Shown in pieces: positions 37,887-46,186 of a stretch of 64,000 bases of DNA; positions within the stretch are counted from its first letter, which is position 1, and each line of letters begins with the position of its first letter. Where the stretch lies: assembly GCF_013408555.1 (NCBI RefSeq), contig NZ_JACBZN010000001.1:2976001-3040000 (forward strand), read 5' to 3'. The notes beneath the pieces were generated by a model, which was given only the letters and a program-made list of their open reading frames with translations, ran no database searches and was not told where the DNA came from. The position numbers were made by a program, and so were the translations under genes. This stretch comes from Aeromicrobium tamlense. Lineage in GTDB: Bacteria; Actinomycetota; Actinomycetes; Propionibacteriales; Nocardioidaceae.

Positions 37887-38573
37887 CTAGGAGAGCAGGT
37901 GGTCGACCCAGCGCGGGACGACCTCGGTGGCGGGGCCCTCGTAGACCCTGTGGAAGTCGCCCTGCGGCGTGGGCACGAGGTTGAGCTCGACCGTGGTGGC
38001 GCCGGAGGCGTGCGCGTAGTCGACGAACCCGGCCGCCGGGTAGACCACGCCCGAGGTGCCGATCGCGGCGAACACGTCCACCTCGCTGAGCGCCTCGTGG
38101 ATCTCGTCCATGCCGTGCGGGTACTCGCCGAACCAGACGATGTCGGGGCGCAGCGCACGGCGACGGTTGCAGGCCGGGCAGCGCGGCTCGTCGGCGAGGG
38201 TGCCGGTCCACTCGTGCCGCACGTCGCACTTCAGGCAGCGGACGCGGCGCAGCTCGCCGTGCATGTGCAGCACGCGCCGCGAGCCGCCGCGCTCGTGCAG
38301 GTCGTCGACGTTCTGGGTGACCAGCAGGAGGTCGTCGCCGAGCGCCTCCTCCAGCCGGGCGAGCGCCTCGTGCGCGGCGTTCGGGCGCACCCGGGCGAGC
38401 GAGGCGCGGCGCTCGTCGTAGAACCGCTGCACGAGCGAGCGGTCGCGCCGGAAGGCCTCCGGGGTGGCGACGTCCTCGGGCCGGTGCCCCTCCCACAGTC
38501 CGTCGGCGTCGCGGAAGGTCGCCAGCCCGCTCTCGGCGGAGATGCCGGCGCCGGTGAGGACGACGACCTTCAT
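37887..38573 (-). CDS. cobB: Class III (SIRT5/CobB-like) NAD-dependent deacylase
   Basis: A 228-residue sirtuin. GAGISAESGLATFRDADGLW and TQNVDDLHERGG bind NAD, the active His is in LHMHGELRRVRC, and zinc cysteines are in RCLKC and CPAC. The Tyr-x-x-Arg pair that recognises succinyl or malonyl lysine in SIRT5 and CobB is visible in RFYDERR. Removal of acetyl or succinyl groups from lysines is expected. Its start overlaps the upstream inositol-phosphatase-like gene by 4 bases (ATGA), so the two are coupled. It ends in TAG, 25 bases from a family A repeat. Confidence 0.93.
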   Translation of the reverse strand: MKVVVLTGAGISAESGLATFRDADGLWEGHRPEDVATPEAFRRDRSLVQRFYDERRASLARVRPNAAHEALARLEEALGDDLLLVTQNVDDLHERGGSRRVLHMHGELRRVRCLKCDVRHEWTGTLADEPRCPACNRRRALRPDIVWFGEYPHGMDEIHEALSEVDVFAAIGTSGVVYPAAGFVDYAHASGATTVELNLVPTPQGDFHRVYEGPATEVVPRWVDHLLS

Positions 38574-39340
38574 GCCTCGCCCCTCAGGGCGGCGCTCAGC
38601 TCGCGCACGGCGGTGGGCGGGCCGGCCACCGACCACGTCAGTCCGTGGGCGTCGAGGCGCTCCGCGGCACCACCGAGGCCGGCCACGAGCGCCGTGCCGG
38701 GCAGCCAGTCCCAGTCGGGCGTCGAGTGCTGGAACCAGCAGCCGAGCCGTCCGGTGGCGACGCCGACGAGGTCCATCGAGCCCGAGCCGAGCATCCGGAT
38801 CGTGGCGGGCAGGGAGGCGGCGCGGGCCCACGCGTCGTAGCCGGGACCGCTGCCGATGAAGGCCGGGTGGGCGTACGTGGCGGCGCCGAGGCCGGCCAGC
38901 GGCGCGTCGGCGATCGGCGCGAGCGGCTCGCCGTTGCGGGTCGTGGGAACGTCTGGCCCGCCCACCAGCACGGTGCCGGAGGCGTGGTGAGCGACCGCGC
39001 CCAGCAGGACCTCGTCCCCCTCGGCCAGCGCGATCGCCGAGCACCAGTAGTCCGAGCCCGTGGCGAAGTTGTAGGTGCCGTCGACGGGGTCGATCACCCA
39101 GCGGCGCCCCGACGTGCCCTCGCGCGCCGTGCCCTCCTCGCCCAGCAGCCCGTCCCCGGGGCGGTCCCGGTCGAGCCGCTCCACCACGAGGGCTTCGGCG
39201 GCGAGGTCGGCCTCGGTGACGACGTCGGACACGTTGGTCTTGGCGCGGGTCGCGAGGTCGCCGGTGTCACGGATCCGGGCGGCGAGCGCCGCGGCCTCCA
39301 CGACGAGGTCTCGGGCCAGGGTCACGTCGTCGGGTGTCAC
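38570..39340 (-). CDS. Inositol-monophosphatase-like phosphatase
   Basis: A 256-residue metal-dependent phosphatase. It shows the acidic GEEG in LLGEEGTARE, the main metal motif WVIDPVDGTYNFATG and the C-terminal TPDWDWLPGTALVAGLGG, all typical of the IMPase/HisN/SuhB superfamily. The substrate could be inositol phosphate, histidinol phosphate or 3'-phosphoadenosine phosphate; the sequence does not decide. GTG 39340 is chosen because GGAGG lies 7 bases before it; GTG 39346 would leave a spacing of only 1 base. It is coupled to the sirtuin gene by an ATGA overlap. Confidence 0.9.
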   Translation of the reverse strand: MTPDDVTLARDLVVEAAALAARIRDTGDLATRAKTNVSDVVTEADLAAEALVVERLDRDRPGDGLLGEEGTAREGTSGRRWVIDPVDGTYNFATGSDYWCSAIALAEGDEVLLGAVAHHASGTVLVGGPDVPTTRNGEPLAPIADAPLAGLGAATYAHPAFIGSGPGYDAWARAASLPATIRMLGSGSMDLVGVATGRLGCWFQHSTPDWDWLPGTALVAGLGGAAERLDAHGLTWSVAGPPTAVRELSAALRGEA

Positions 39341-39384
39341 GCTCACGCCTCCACCGTAGGAGGTCGCCCGAGTCCCGCGCCCCG

Positions 39385-39996
39385 TCAGGCCTCGGCCACC
39401 GGCTGGCGCAGGATCGTGCGGAGCCTCTCGGGCGCGGCCCGCCGCGGATCGCTGAGGTAGATCTCGTGGTGCCGGCCGGTGCGCACGAGCCCGCGAGCCG
39501 GGATGACCTCGTCGTGCATCCGCTCCAGCACCGGGCCCTCGGCGTCGTACGGACCGAGGTGCAGGGTCTGCACGCAGAGGCCCTCGTCGAGCGTCTCGAC
39601 CCGCAGCGCGTCGAGCCTCGGTGCGCCCTTGCGCGCCACCGCCGCGCGCGCCGCCTCCACGTGCGCGTCCTCGATCCAGTCCGGGACGAGGCTCAGCACC
39701 GTCCAGTCCCACTGCGACGTGTCGCGCGCCGTCGTGAACGCCGCCATGTCCTGTGCCCACCACAGCGCCTCGAGCGGCGGCACCACGTAGTCGCGTTCCA
39801 GCTCGTTCTTGCTGAGGAACTTCAGCGCGTAGGCCATCGGGTAGAGCGTGGTCAGCGAGGCCTCGTACTCGGCGGCCACGTTCGGGTCGCCGTGGCCGTC
39901 GATCATCAGGTAGCGCAGCGGCGGCACGGTGACGACCTCGAACTCGCCGTGCCGCGCGGAGTACGTGGGGACCAGCCGCTTGAGGTCGACCTTCAT
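39385..39996 (-). CDS. GyrI-like small-molecule-binding domain protein
   Basis: A 203-residue stand-alone GyrI/SOUL-like domain. It shows FEVVTVPPLRYLMIDGHGDP near the start, LEALWWAQDMAAFTTA in the middle and VQTLHLGPYDAEGPVLERMH as the second repeat strand-helix, with ARGLVRTGRHHEIYLSDPRR at the end. The family binds hydrophobic or cyclic small molecules, and some members hydrolyse cyclopropane toxins. No DNA-binding domain is fused. ATG 39996 starts the domain; a longer reading to 40059 would overlap the PucR-type gene. It follows that gene by 8 bases and is probably co-transcribed. Confidence 0.87.
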   Translation of the reverse strand: MKVDLKRLVPTYSARHGEFEVVTVPPLRYLMIDGHGDPNVAAEYEASLTTLYPMAYALKFLSKNELERDYVVPPLEALWWAQDMAAFTTARDTSQWDWTVLSLVPDWIEDAHVEAARAAVARKGAPRLDALRVETLDEGLCVQTLHLGPYDAEGPVLERMHDEVIPARGLVRTGRHHEIYLSDPRRAAPERLRTILRQPVAEA

Positions 39997-40004
39997 CCGT
40001 CCTC

Positions 40005-41177
40005 CTACGCGCCGGCGCCCGCCGCCATCAGCGCGGTCTGGAAAACGTAGCGGTTCCACGGGTCACGAGGATCGCGCCCGGTCGCTTCGGCCAGGCGGCG
40101 CAGCCGGTATCGCACGGTCTGCGGGTGCAGGTGCAGTCGCGCCGCAGCGGGCGCGGCACCGCCGGCCTGCAGCACCGCGTCGAGGGTGGCCAGGGCGTCC
40201 CCGTCGGTGGACACCGGGCCCAGGACCGAGGCGGCGACGCGCGCCGGGTCGGCGTCGGCGTGGCCGGCCGCGAGGGCAATGACCTCGAGGTCGCCGTCGT
40301 TCAGGACCGGGCGCGTCCAGGCGAACTCGGGCGCGTGCGAGACGGCGTGCAGGGCGAGACGGTGCGCCCGGGGCGCGAGGCGCGGGGAGACGCCGCGCTG
40401 GTGGGCGGCCCGCAGGCCGTGGCGCTCCAGCTCCGCGCGCAGGTCGGCGTCGTCCGCGTGCGCCAGCAGCACCACCCCGACCCCGTCCATCACGGTGTGG
40501 ATCGAGGAGACCAGCGGGCCGTCGGCCTGCTCGCGCACGCCCGCGATCGCGGCGGCGGCCTCCGCGGCATCGAGGCCGCCGGGGCGGACGACGACGAGGT
40601 CGAACGTGGGCGGCAGCTGCGCCTCGAGCTCGCGCAGCCGGCCCGCGAGCGTGCCCGCATGGCTCTGCCGGCCGAGCAGCAGGTCGGACAGCAGCTGGCG
40701 CAGCGAGCTCTCGCGGTCGGCGCCCAGCACCCGACCGGTGGCCTCGTACCCGTCGTAGATCGCCTCGGACAGCTCGTCGAGGACGGCGAACCAGACCCGC
40801 ACGAGCGAGGTCACGTCGTCGATCGACACGTCGTCGCGGAAGTGGTCGGAGACCTGGTCGAGGAAGACGGTGGCGGCCACGCGGTAGGCCCGCAGCACGG
40901 CCGAGAGCGGGCGCCCGTCGCGCGCGCGGACCGCGCCGACACCGCGGAACAGCCGGATGTCCTCCTCGGTGAGCGAGCCCTCCTCGGCCCAGAGGTCCAG
41001 CACGCGACGCAGCGTCCACACGATGATCGAGCGGACCTCCTGCAGCTGCCGCTCGTCGAGCGTGGCGTACGCCGGGATCTCGCGCGAGATCGTGGCGAGG
41101 AAGGTCTCGGCCAGCGGGCCCTCGTCCTCCATGAGGACGGCCGCGATCGCGCGGCGTCGGTCGGTGGACGGTGGCAT
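40005..41177 (-). CDS. PucR/CdaR-type transcriptional regulator
   Basis: A 390-residue regulator. The N-terminal two thirds is helical (RsbR/GGDEF-like sensory region, e.g. LSEAIYDGYEATGRVLGADR). The C-terminal helix-turn-helix is the PucR type: LATLDAVLQAGGAAPAAARL, then HLHPQTVRYRLRRLAEATG. ATG 41177 has GAGGAG just upstream. A perfect 18-bp dyad sits 17 bases upstream, between this gene and the divergent KstD-like gene, which suggests control of that flavoprotein and of itself. Related regulators respond to purines, sugars or aromatic compounds; the signal here is unknown. Confidence 0.9.
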   Translation of the reverse strand: MPPSTDRRRAIAAVLMEDEGPLAETFLATISREIPAYATLDERQLQEVRSIIVWTLRRVLDLWAEEGSLTEEDIRLFRGVGAVRARDGRPLSAVLRAYRVAATVFLDQVSDHFRDDVSIDDVTSLVRVWFAVLDELSEAIYDGYEATGRVLGADRESSLRQLLSDLLLGRQSHAGTLAGRLRELEAQLPPTFDLVVVRPGGLDAAEAAAAIAGVREQADGPLVSSIHTVMDGVGVVLLAHADDADLRAELERHGLRAAHQRGVSPRLAPRAHRLALHAVSHAPEFAWTRPVLNDGDLEVIALAAGHADADPARVAASVLGPVSTDGDALATLDAVLQAGGAAPAAARLHLHPQTVRYRLRRLAEATGRDPRDPWNRYVFQTALMAAGAGA

Positions 41178-41193
41178 GGCTCCTCGACGGTCC

Positions 41194-41211
41194 TGACAAC
41201 GTTCGTTGTCA
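41194..41211. promoter_or_regulatory. Perfect 18-bp operator-like dyad
   Basis: TGACAACG-TT-CGTTGTCA is a perfect inverted repeat in the 86-base divergent spacer between the PucR-type regulator and the KstD-like flavoprotein. The AAC-N4-GTT core differs from the KstR pattern (AAC-N2-GTT). Confidence 0.7.
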
Positions 41212-41263
41212 CCTGGGCACAAACGTACTGGTCTCGTGGCGCTCCGTGGGCGACCGTGTTCCC

Positions 41264-42928
41264 ATGTCCTTCACGCCCGATGTCATCGTCGTCGGCGCCG
41301 GCCTCGCCGGTCTCGTCGCCACCCACGAGCTCGCCCAGGCCGGCAAGCGCGTCCTGGTCGTCGAGCAGGAGAACCGCAAGAACCTCGGCGGCCAGGCGTT
41401 CTGGTCGCTCGGTGGACTGTTCTTCGTCGACAGCCCCGAGCAGCGCCGCACGGGCATCAAGGACTCCCCCGAGCTGGCGATCCAGGACTGGCTCGGCTCG
41501 GCCGGCTTCGACCGCCTCGACGACGAGGACGTGTGGGGCCGCCGCTGGGCCGAGGCCTACGTGGCCTGGGCCGCGGGCGGCAAGCGCGAGTACCTGCGCG
41601 AGCTCGGCCACCGCGTCATGCCGATGGTCGGCTGGGCCGAGCGCGGCGACGGCTCCGCCACCGGCCACGGCAACTCGGTGCCGCGCTTCCACATCACGTG
41701 GGGCACGGGCCCGCGCCTGGTCGAGACGTTCGCCGACCCCGTGCTCGCGGCCGAGACCGGCGGCCTCGTGCAGTTCGCGTTCCGCCACCAGGTCGACGAG
41801 CTGGTCGTCGAGGACGGTGCGGTCGTCGGCATCCGCGGCTCGGTCCTCGAGCCCGACGAGTCCGAGCGGGGCGTGAAGTCCTCGCGCACCGTCGTGGGCG
41901 AGTTCGAGCACCGCGCCGGCGCCGTCGTGGTGACCTCGGGCGGCATCGGCCACAACCACGACCTCATGCGCGCCAACTGGCCCACCGAGCGGATCGGCGC
42001 CGCGCCCGACCACCTGATCTCGGGCGTGCCCGCGCACGTCGACGGCCGCATGCTGCAGATCTCCGAGCAGGCTGGCGGCCGCATCGTGAACCGCGACCGC
42101 CTCTGGTCGTACACCGAGGGCATCACCAACTGGGACCCGATCTGGCCCGACCACGGCATCCGCATCCTGCCCGGCCCGTCGTCGATGTGGTTCGACGCGA
42201 ACGGCCGGCGCCTGCAGGGCATGTCGGGCGTGCCCGGCGCCGACACGAACGGCGCGATGAAGCAGATCCTCGCGACCGGCCACGACTACTCGTGGTTCGT
42301 GCTGACGCAGTCGATCATCGAGAAGGAGTTCGCGCTCTCGGGCTCGGAGCAGAACCCCGACATGACCGGTCGTGACATCAAGTTCCTGCTCAAGAGCCGT
42401 CTCGCGAAGGGCGCCCCCGGCCCGGTCGAGAAGTTCAAGCAGCACGGCGTGGACTTCGTGGTGGCGTCGTCGCTCGACGACCTCGTCGTGGGCATGAACG
42501 AGATCGCCCGCGGACCGCAGCTCGACCCGACGCTCCTCGAGCGGCAGATCGTGGCCCGCGACCGCGAGTTCGACAACCCGTTCACCAAGGACGTGCAGGT
42601 CATGGCGATCCACAACGCGCGGCGCTCGCGGATGGACAGGATCGTGCGCGTGGCCAAGCCGCACCGGATCCTCGACCCCACGAAGGGTCCGCTCATCGCC
42701 GTGCGGCTCAACATCCTGTCGCGCAAGACCCTCGGCGGCCTCCAGACCAACCTCGACTCGCAGGTCCTCGGCCAGGACGGCGCTCCGGTGCCCGGGCTCT
42801 ACGCGGCGGGCGAGGTCGCCGGCTTCGGCGGTGGCGGCGTGCACGGCTACAACGCCCTCGAGGGCACGTTCCTGGGCGGCTGCATCTTCTCCGGCCGCGC
42901 GGCCGGGCTCGCGCTCGCCCGCGCCTGA
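41264..42928 (+). CDS. FAD-binding dehydrogenase, 3-ketosteroid-delta1-dehydrogenase-like
   Basis: A 554-residue flavoprotein of the fumarate-reductase/KstD superfamily. FAD is bound by VIVVGAGLAGLVATHELAQA with the Glu in VLVVEQEN, and the C-terminal GLYAAGEVAGFGGGGVHGYN closes the FAD site. The text resembles the mycobacterial Rv0785-type FAD-binding dehydrogenases more than proven KstD enzymes, so a sterol substrate is possible but not shown. ATG 41264 begins directly at the FAD domain; the longer in-frame start at 41171 lies inside the divergent regulator. A family A repeat follows its stop by 21 bases. Confidence 0.88.
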   Translation: MSFTPDVIVVGAGLAGLVATHELAQAGKRVLVVEQENRKNLGGQAFWSLGGLFFVDSPEQRRTGIKDSPELAIQDWLGSAGFDRLDDEDVWGRRWAEAYVAWAAGGKREYLRELGHRVMPMVGWAERGDGSATGHGNSVPRFHITWGTGPRLVETFADPVLAAETGGLVQFAFRHQVDELVVEDGAVVGIRGSVLEPDESERGVKSSRTVVGEFEHRAGAVVVTSGGIGHNHDLMRANWPTERIGAAPDHLISGVPAHVDGRMLQISEQAGGRIVNRDRLWSYTEGITNWDPIWPDHGIRILPGPSSMWFDANGRRLQGMSGVPGADTNGAMKQILATGHDYSWFVLTQSIIEKEFALSGSEQNPDMTGRDIKFLLKSRLAKGAPGPVEKFKQHGVDFVVASSLDDLVVGMNEIARGPQLDPTLLERQIVARDREFDNPFTKDVQVMAIHNARRSRMDRIVRVAKPHRILDPTKGPLIAVRLNILSRKTLGGLQTNLDSQVLGQDGAPVPGLYAAGEVAGFGGGGVHGYNALEGTFLGGCIFSGRAAGLALARA

Positions 42929-42949
42929 CCCTTCGGGGTCCCCCGAACC

Positions 42950-43018
42950 AGATGTGTAGCGGTATCCACGGAATTCCGGCGTCACCGGAGTCGAGAGGGT
43001 GGATACCGCTACACATCT
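42950..43018. repeat. Dispersed palindromic element, family A, copy 3
   Basis: The outer arms AGATGTGTAGCGGTATCCAC (42950-42969) and GTGGATACCGCTACACATCT (42999-43018) are a perfect 20-bp inverted repeat. The 29-base centre is unrelated to that of copies 1 and 2. It lies between two genes in the same direction, unlike the other copies. Confidence 0.85.
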
Positions 43019-43100
43019 TGCGCCGTGCCTCCGGTGCCTCCCCGCGCGCGGAGCGTCGATCGCGGGCCCGGGGCGTGCCACCCTGAGGGCGGGAGGTCCC

Positions 43101-43979
43101 ATGCGCGCTCGGTTCGTCGTCGTCCTTGCCCTCGCGGCGCTGGTGCTCGGCACCGCGCCGGCCCTCGCCGAGGACCCGCCGCGCCTGTCGAGCATCGCCG
43201 CGGCCGAGCGCGACATCGCGCCCGGCACCCGCGCCTGCTTCTCCGGCGCCGAGTCGGGCCAGACCAAGGCGCTCACCTGCCACTACGGCCGGAAGGGCCC
43301 ACGCCTGCTGCTCATCGGCGACTCGCACATGCGCGCGCTCTCGCCCGCGTTCCGACGACTCGCCGAGGCCGGCACGATCCGCGTCACCCTCCTCATCCGG
43401 TCGCGGTGCGGATGGTCGTCGCGCCCGATCAAGAACCTCAAGGCCTGGGTCCGTGACGACTGCCAGACCTGGCGGGCGAACGTGACCCGCTACGTCCGGC
43501 GCCAGAAGAACGTCAGCGCGATCGTCACGCACCATCGCGCCTCGACGATGCCCGGCACGAAGGCCCAGCGCGGACCGGACACGGTGCGGTCGTGGAAGGT
43601 CGCGCTCGACCGGCGCATCCCCGTGATCGCTGTGTCCGACTCGCCGAACTGGGTCCTCACGCGTCCCTCCCCCACCCAGTGCCTGCGCAAGAACTCCGCG
43701 CCCCGCGAGTGGCGCCGGTGCTCCGCCGACGTCGGCGACGTCATGTGGTTCGACTGGACCGTGCCGTCGGTGCAGCTCGCGCGGAAGAGGTACGGGGCAC
43801 GCGCGGCGTTCCGGATCTCGATGAAGGAGACCTTCTGCCCGAAGCGCCGCTGCCGCGTGGTCACGCCGCGCGGTCAGATCATGTTCCGTGACCACCAGCA
43901 CCTCACCGCGACCTACACGCGCTCGCTGGCGCCCCTGTTCGAGCGACGGCTGCGCAGCCTCGGCGTGCTGCCGTCATAG
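43101..43979 (+). CDS. Secreted stand-alone SGNH-domain protein
   Basis: A 292-residue exported protein. The signal peptide is cleaved near APALAE. The domain begins RLLLIGDSHMRALSPAF (block I Ser in GDSHM) and ends with FRDHQHLTATYTRSLAP, which supplies the DxxH pair. This is the SGNH part normally fused behind an acyltransferase-3 membrane domain (OatA type), where it O-acetylates envelope sugars. Here it stands alone with several Cys (WRRCSADV, TFCPKRRCR) that may form disulfides. ATG 43101 has GGGAGG before it. Its stop overlaps the end of convergent chrA by 6 bases. Confidence 0.83.
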   Translation: MRARFVVVLALAALVLGTAPALAEDPPRLSSIAAAERDIAPGTRACFSGAESGQTKALTCHYGRKGPRLLLIGDSHMRALSPAFRRLAEAGTIRVTLLIRSRCGWSSRPIKNLKAWVRDDCQTWRANVTRYVRRQKNVSAIVTHHRASTMPGTKAQRGPDTVRSWKVALDRRIPVIAVSDSPNWVLTRPSPTQCLRKNSAPREWRRCSADVGDVMWFDWTVPSVQLARKRYGARAAFRISMKETFCPKRRCRVVTPRGQIMFRDHQHLTATYTRSLAPLFERRLRSLGVLPS

Positions 43980-45170
43980 GAGCAGCTGACCGAGGACCCC
44001 GGCCGCCACGACCGCGAGCCAGATGGGGACGCGGCCCCACCACTGGGAGACGAACACCGCCACGGCCACCGCGAGCGTGCCCCACGAGATGATCCCCTGG
44101 GTGATCACCGGGTCGTAGAGGGCGGCCGCGAGGATCCCGACGACGGCCGCGTTGACGCCCATCACCACGCGGCGCGCGGTGGGCGCCTGGCGCAGCCGAT
44201 CCCAGAACGGCAGCACGCCCACCACCAGCAGACCGGCCGGCAGGAAGACCGCCACGAGCGCGATCGAGGCTCCGAGCACGCCGCTCGGACCGGACTCCAT
44301 GCTGGCGCCGAGGTAGGCCGAGAAGGTGAACAACGGCCCCGGCACCGCCTGCGCGGCGCCGTAGCCGGCGAGGAACGTGTCGGCGTCGACGAGTCCGGCC
44401 TGCACGGTCTGCGCCTCCAGCAGCGGCAGGACCACGTGGCCGCCGCCGAAGACCAGCGCGCCGGTCCGGTAGAAGATGTCGGCCAGCCGCAGGGTCGGGT
44501 CGTTCGTGAGGGCGACGAGGATCGGAAGCGACACCAGCAGCACCGCGAACAGGACCAGCGCGACGATGCCGCTGCGGTGCGAGACGCGGGCGAGGTCGCG
44601 CACGGTCTCGGGCTGGTCGGCGCGCAGCCAGAGCCAGCCGATGAGGCCGCCCAGCACGATCACGCCGACCTGCGCCACCGGACTCGCGACCACGAGGAGG
44701 ACCGCCACCCCCACCGCGGCGATCACGATGCGCTTGAGGTCGGGGGTCAGCGTGCGGGCCATCTGGATCACGGCCTGCGCGACCACCGCGACCGCGGCGG
44801 CCTTCACACCGTGCAGCCAGCCCGCGTCCGCGACGTCGCCGAACGCCGCGACCCCGTACGCGAACGCCACCAGCAGGATCGCCGAGGGCAGCGTGAACGC
44901 GACCCAGGCGGCGAGCAGGCCGGCGGGGCCCGCGCGACGCAGGCCGATCACCATCCCGACCTGGCTGGACCCCGGACCGGGCAGGAACTGGCACAGCGCG
45001 ACGAGGTCGGCGTAGGCCGCGTCGGTCAGCCAGCGGCGGCGCTCGACGAACGCCTCGCGGAAGTACGCCAGGTGCGCCACCGGCCCACCGAACGAGGTCA
45101 GTCCCAGGCGCAGGAACACCCAGAACACCTCGGCGACCGAGCCGCCGCGCGCCGTCCCCGTTCCGGTCAT
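43974..45170 (-). CDS. chrA: Chromate transporter (ChrA, two-domain)
   Basis: A 398-residue membrane protein with the duplicated CHR domain. The first half has FLRLGLTSFGGPVAHLAYFR, DLVALCQFLPGPGSSQVGM; the second repeats it with GALVFGGGHVVLPLL and AAQAVPGPLFTFSAYLG. Long-chain ChrA proteins export chromate by proton-linked exchange, while some homologues have other roles. ATG 45170 is used; ATG 45182 and 45179 are also in frame. The stop lies inside the end of the convergent SGNH gene. Confidence 0.93.
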   Translation of the reverse strand: MTGTGTARGGSVAEVFWVFLRLGLTSFGGPVAHLAYFREAFVERRRWLTDAAYADLVALCQFLPGPGSSQVGMVIGLRRAGPAGLLAAWVAFTLPSAILLVAFAYGVAAFGDVADAGWLHGVKAAAVAVVAQAVIQMARTLTPDLKRIVIAAVGVAVLLVVASPVAQVGVIVLGGLIGWLWLRADQPETVRDLARVSHRSGIVALVLFAVLLVSLPILVALTNDPTLRLADIFYRTGALVFGGGHVVLPLLEAQTVQAGLVDADTFLAGYGAAQAVPGPLFTFSAYLGASMESGPSGVLGASIALVAVFLPAGLLVVGVLPFWDRLRQAPTARRVVMGVNAAVVGILAAALYDPVITQGIISWGTLAVAVAVFVSQWWGRVPIWLAVVAAGVLGQLLL

Positions 45171-45245
45171 CGCGACCATCATGACCGGTCGCGGCGACGG
45201 ACCGCGCGCCGAGGGCGAGCCGGCACCGGTCCGGCTCGCGTTCAG

Positions 45246-45261
45246 CCCCCGTTTGCGGGGG
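45246..45261. other. Hairpin in the chrA-cutinase divergent spacer
   Basis: CCCCCG and CGGGGG form a 6-bp stem around TTTG, followed by TATT. It lies in the 169-base spacer between the divergent chrA and cutinase genes and could be an attenuator or part of a regulator site. Confidence 0.4.
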
Positions 45262-45339
45262 TATTCGCCGGATCCGTCCGGCCCGATCGTGGGGTCATCG
45301 GGTCCTCGACGACGCGGGCCCTCGGCGGAAGGACCCACC

Positions 45340-46149
45340 ATGACCACCTCCCGAACCCTGCGCGGCGGCGCCATCGCCGGCGCGGCGGCCGTGCTCGGCC
45401 TGACGATGCTCGCCGCCCCACCGAGCCAGGCCGCGGCCTCGTCCTCCCTGTGCTCGAACGTCATCACGGTCGTCGTCCGCGGCAGCGACGAGGCCGCCGG
45501 CACGACCAACACGGCCACCACCAACACCGCGCTGTACGCCTACCGCACCGGCATGGGCCGGCCCGGCCCCGTGGCGGGTGACCTCCAGACGGTGAGCAAG
45601 AAGACCGTCTACATCTCCGGGTTGAAGTACGCGGCGGCCATCGGCTGGGTCGGGCTGGCGTACAACAACAGCCGGCACGGCGGGGTGGTCGCCCTGCAGA
45701 AGTCCCTCAACTACCTCGCCACGCAGTGCCCGAACTCCAAGACCGCACTGATCGGGTTCTCCCAGGGTGCGCACGTCATCGGCGACGCCCTCTCTGCCAG
45801 CAGCGGGGTCCGCCCGAACGCCACCGCACGCGGCAAGATCGCCGCGGTCGTGCTCTACGGCGACCCGATGTACAACCCCACCGAGCCGTTCGTCGCCACC
45901 AAGGGACTGACGAAGTTCGGCATGCTCGGCACGCGGGCGACGGGCGACCTCAAGGCCTTCGAGGGTCGCCTCAAGTCGTACTGCTACTCCGGCGACCCGG
46001 CCTGCCAGGGCTCGACCAAGCGCGGCGGCCAGAACCTGACGGCCCTCAACAACAACCCGACGGGCCTGACGATCCACCGCTCGTACTTCACCGCGCGCTC
46101 GACCCCGCGGGTCGGCGGGGTCAACTTCATCGCCGGCAAGACCGGCTGA
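45340..46149 (+). CDS. Secreted cutinase-family serine esterase
   Basis: A 269-residue exported hydrolase. The signal peptide ends near SQAAA. CSNVITVVVRGSDEAAG opens the cutinase fold, ALIGFSQGAHVIGDAL holds the nucleophile Ser, YCYSGDPACQG the acid Asp with a disulfide Cys on each side, and LTIHRSYF the His, so the triad is complete. Targets may be cutin-like polyesters, triglycerides or phospholipids. ATG 45340 follows AAGGA. A strong hairpin between it and the convergent sortase gene ends transcription from both sides. Confidence 0.9.
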   Translation: MTTSRTLRGGAIAGAAAVLGLTMLAAPPSQAAASSSLCSNVITVVVRGSDEAAGTTNTATTNTALYAYRTGMGRPGPVAGDLQTVSKKTVYISGLKYAAAIGWVGLAYNNSRHGGVVALQKSLNYLATQCPNSKTALIGFSQGAHVIGDALSASSGVRPNATARGKIAAVVLYGDPMYNPTEPFVATKGLTKFGMLGTRATGDLKAFEGRLKSYCYSGDPACQGSTKRGGQNLTALNNNPTGLTIHRSYFTARSTPRVGGVNFIAGKTG

Positions 46150-46155
46150 GCCGGG

Positions 46156-46183
46156 GAGCCGGCCCGGTCACCCGGGCCGGCTC
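46156..46183. terminator. Bidirectional hairpin terminator
   Basis: A perfect 12-bp stem GAGCCGGCCCGG/CCGGGCCGGCTC with loop TCAC lies between the convergent cutinase and sortase stops (46149 and 46187). Confidence 0.85.
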
Positions 46184-46186
46184 TCC

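Noticed and set aside
42999..43100. Similar short protein starts (MDTAT-H/D-LA) at three places, suggesting a conserved leader peptide.
   Set aside because: All three come from the shared arm of the family A palindromic element, in different gene contexts, without ribosome sites. They reflect the repeat, not a peptide.
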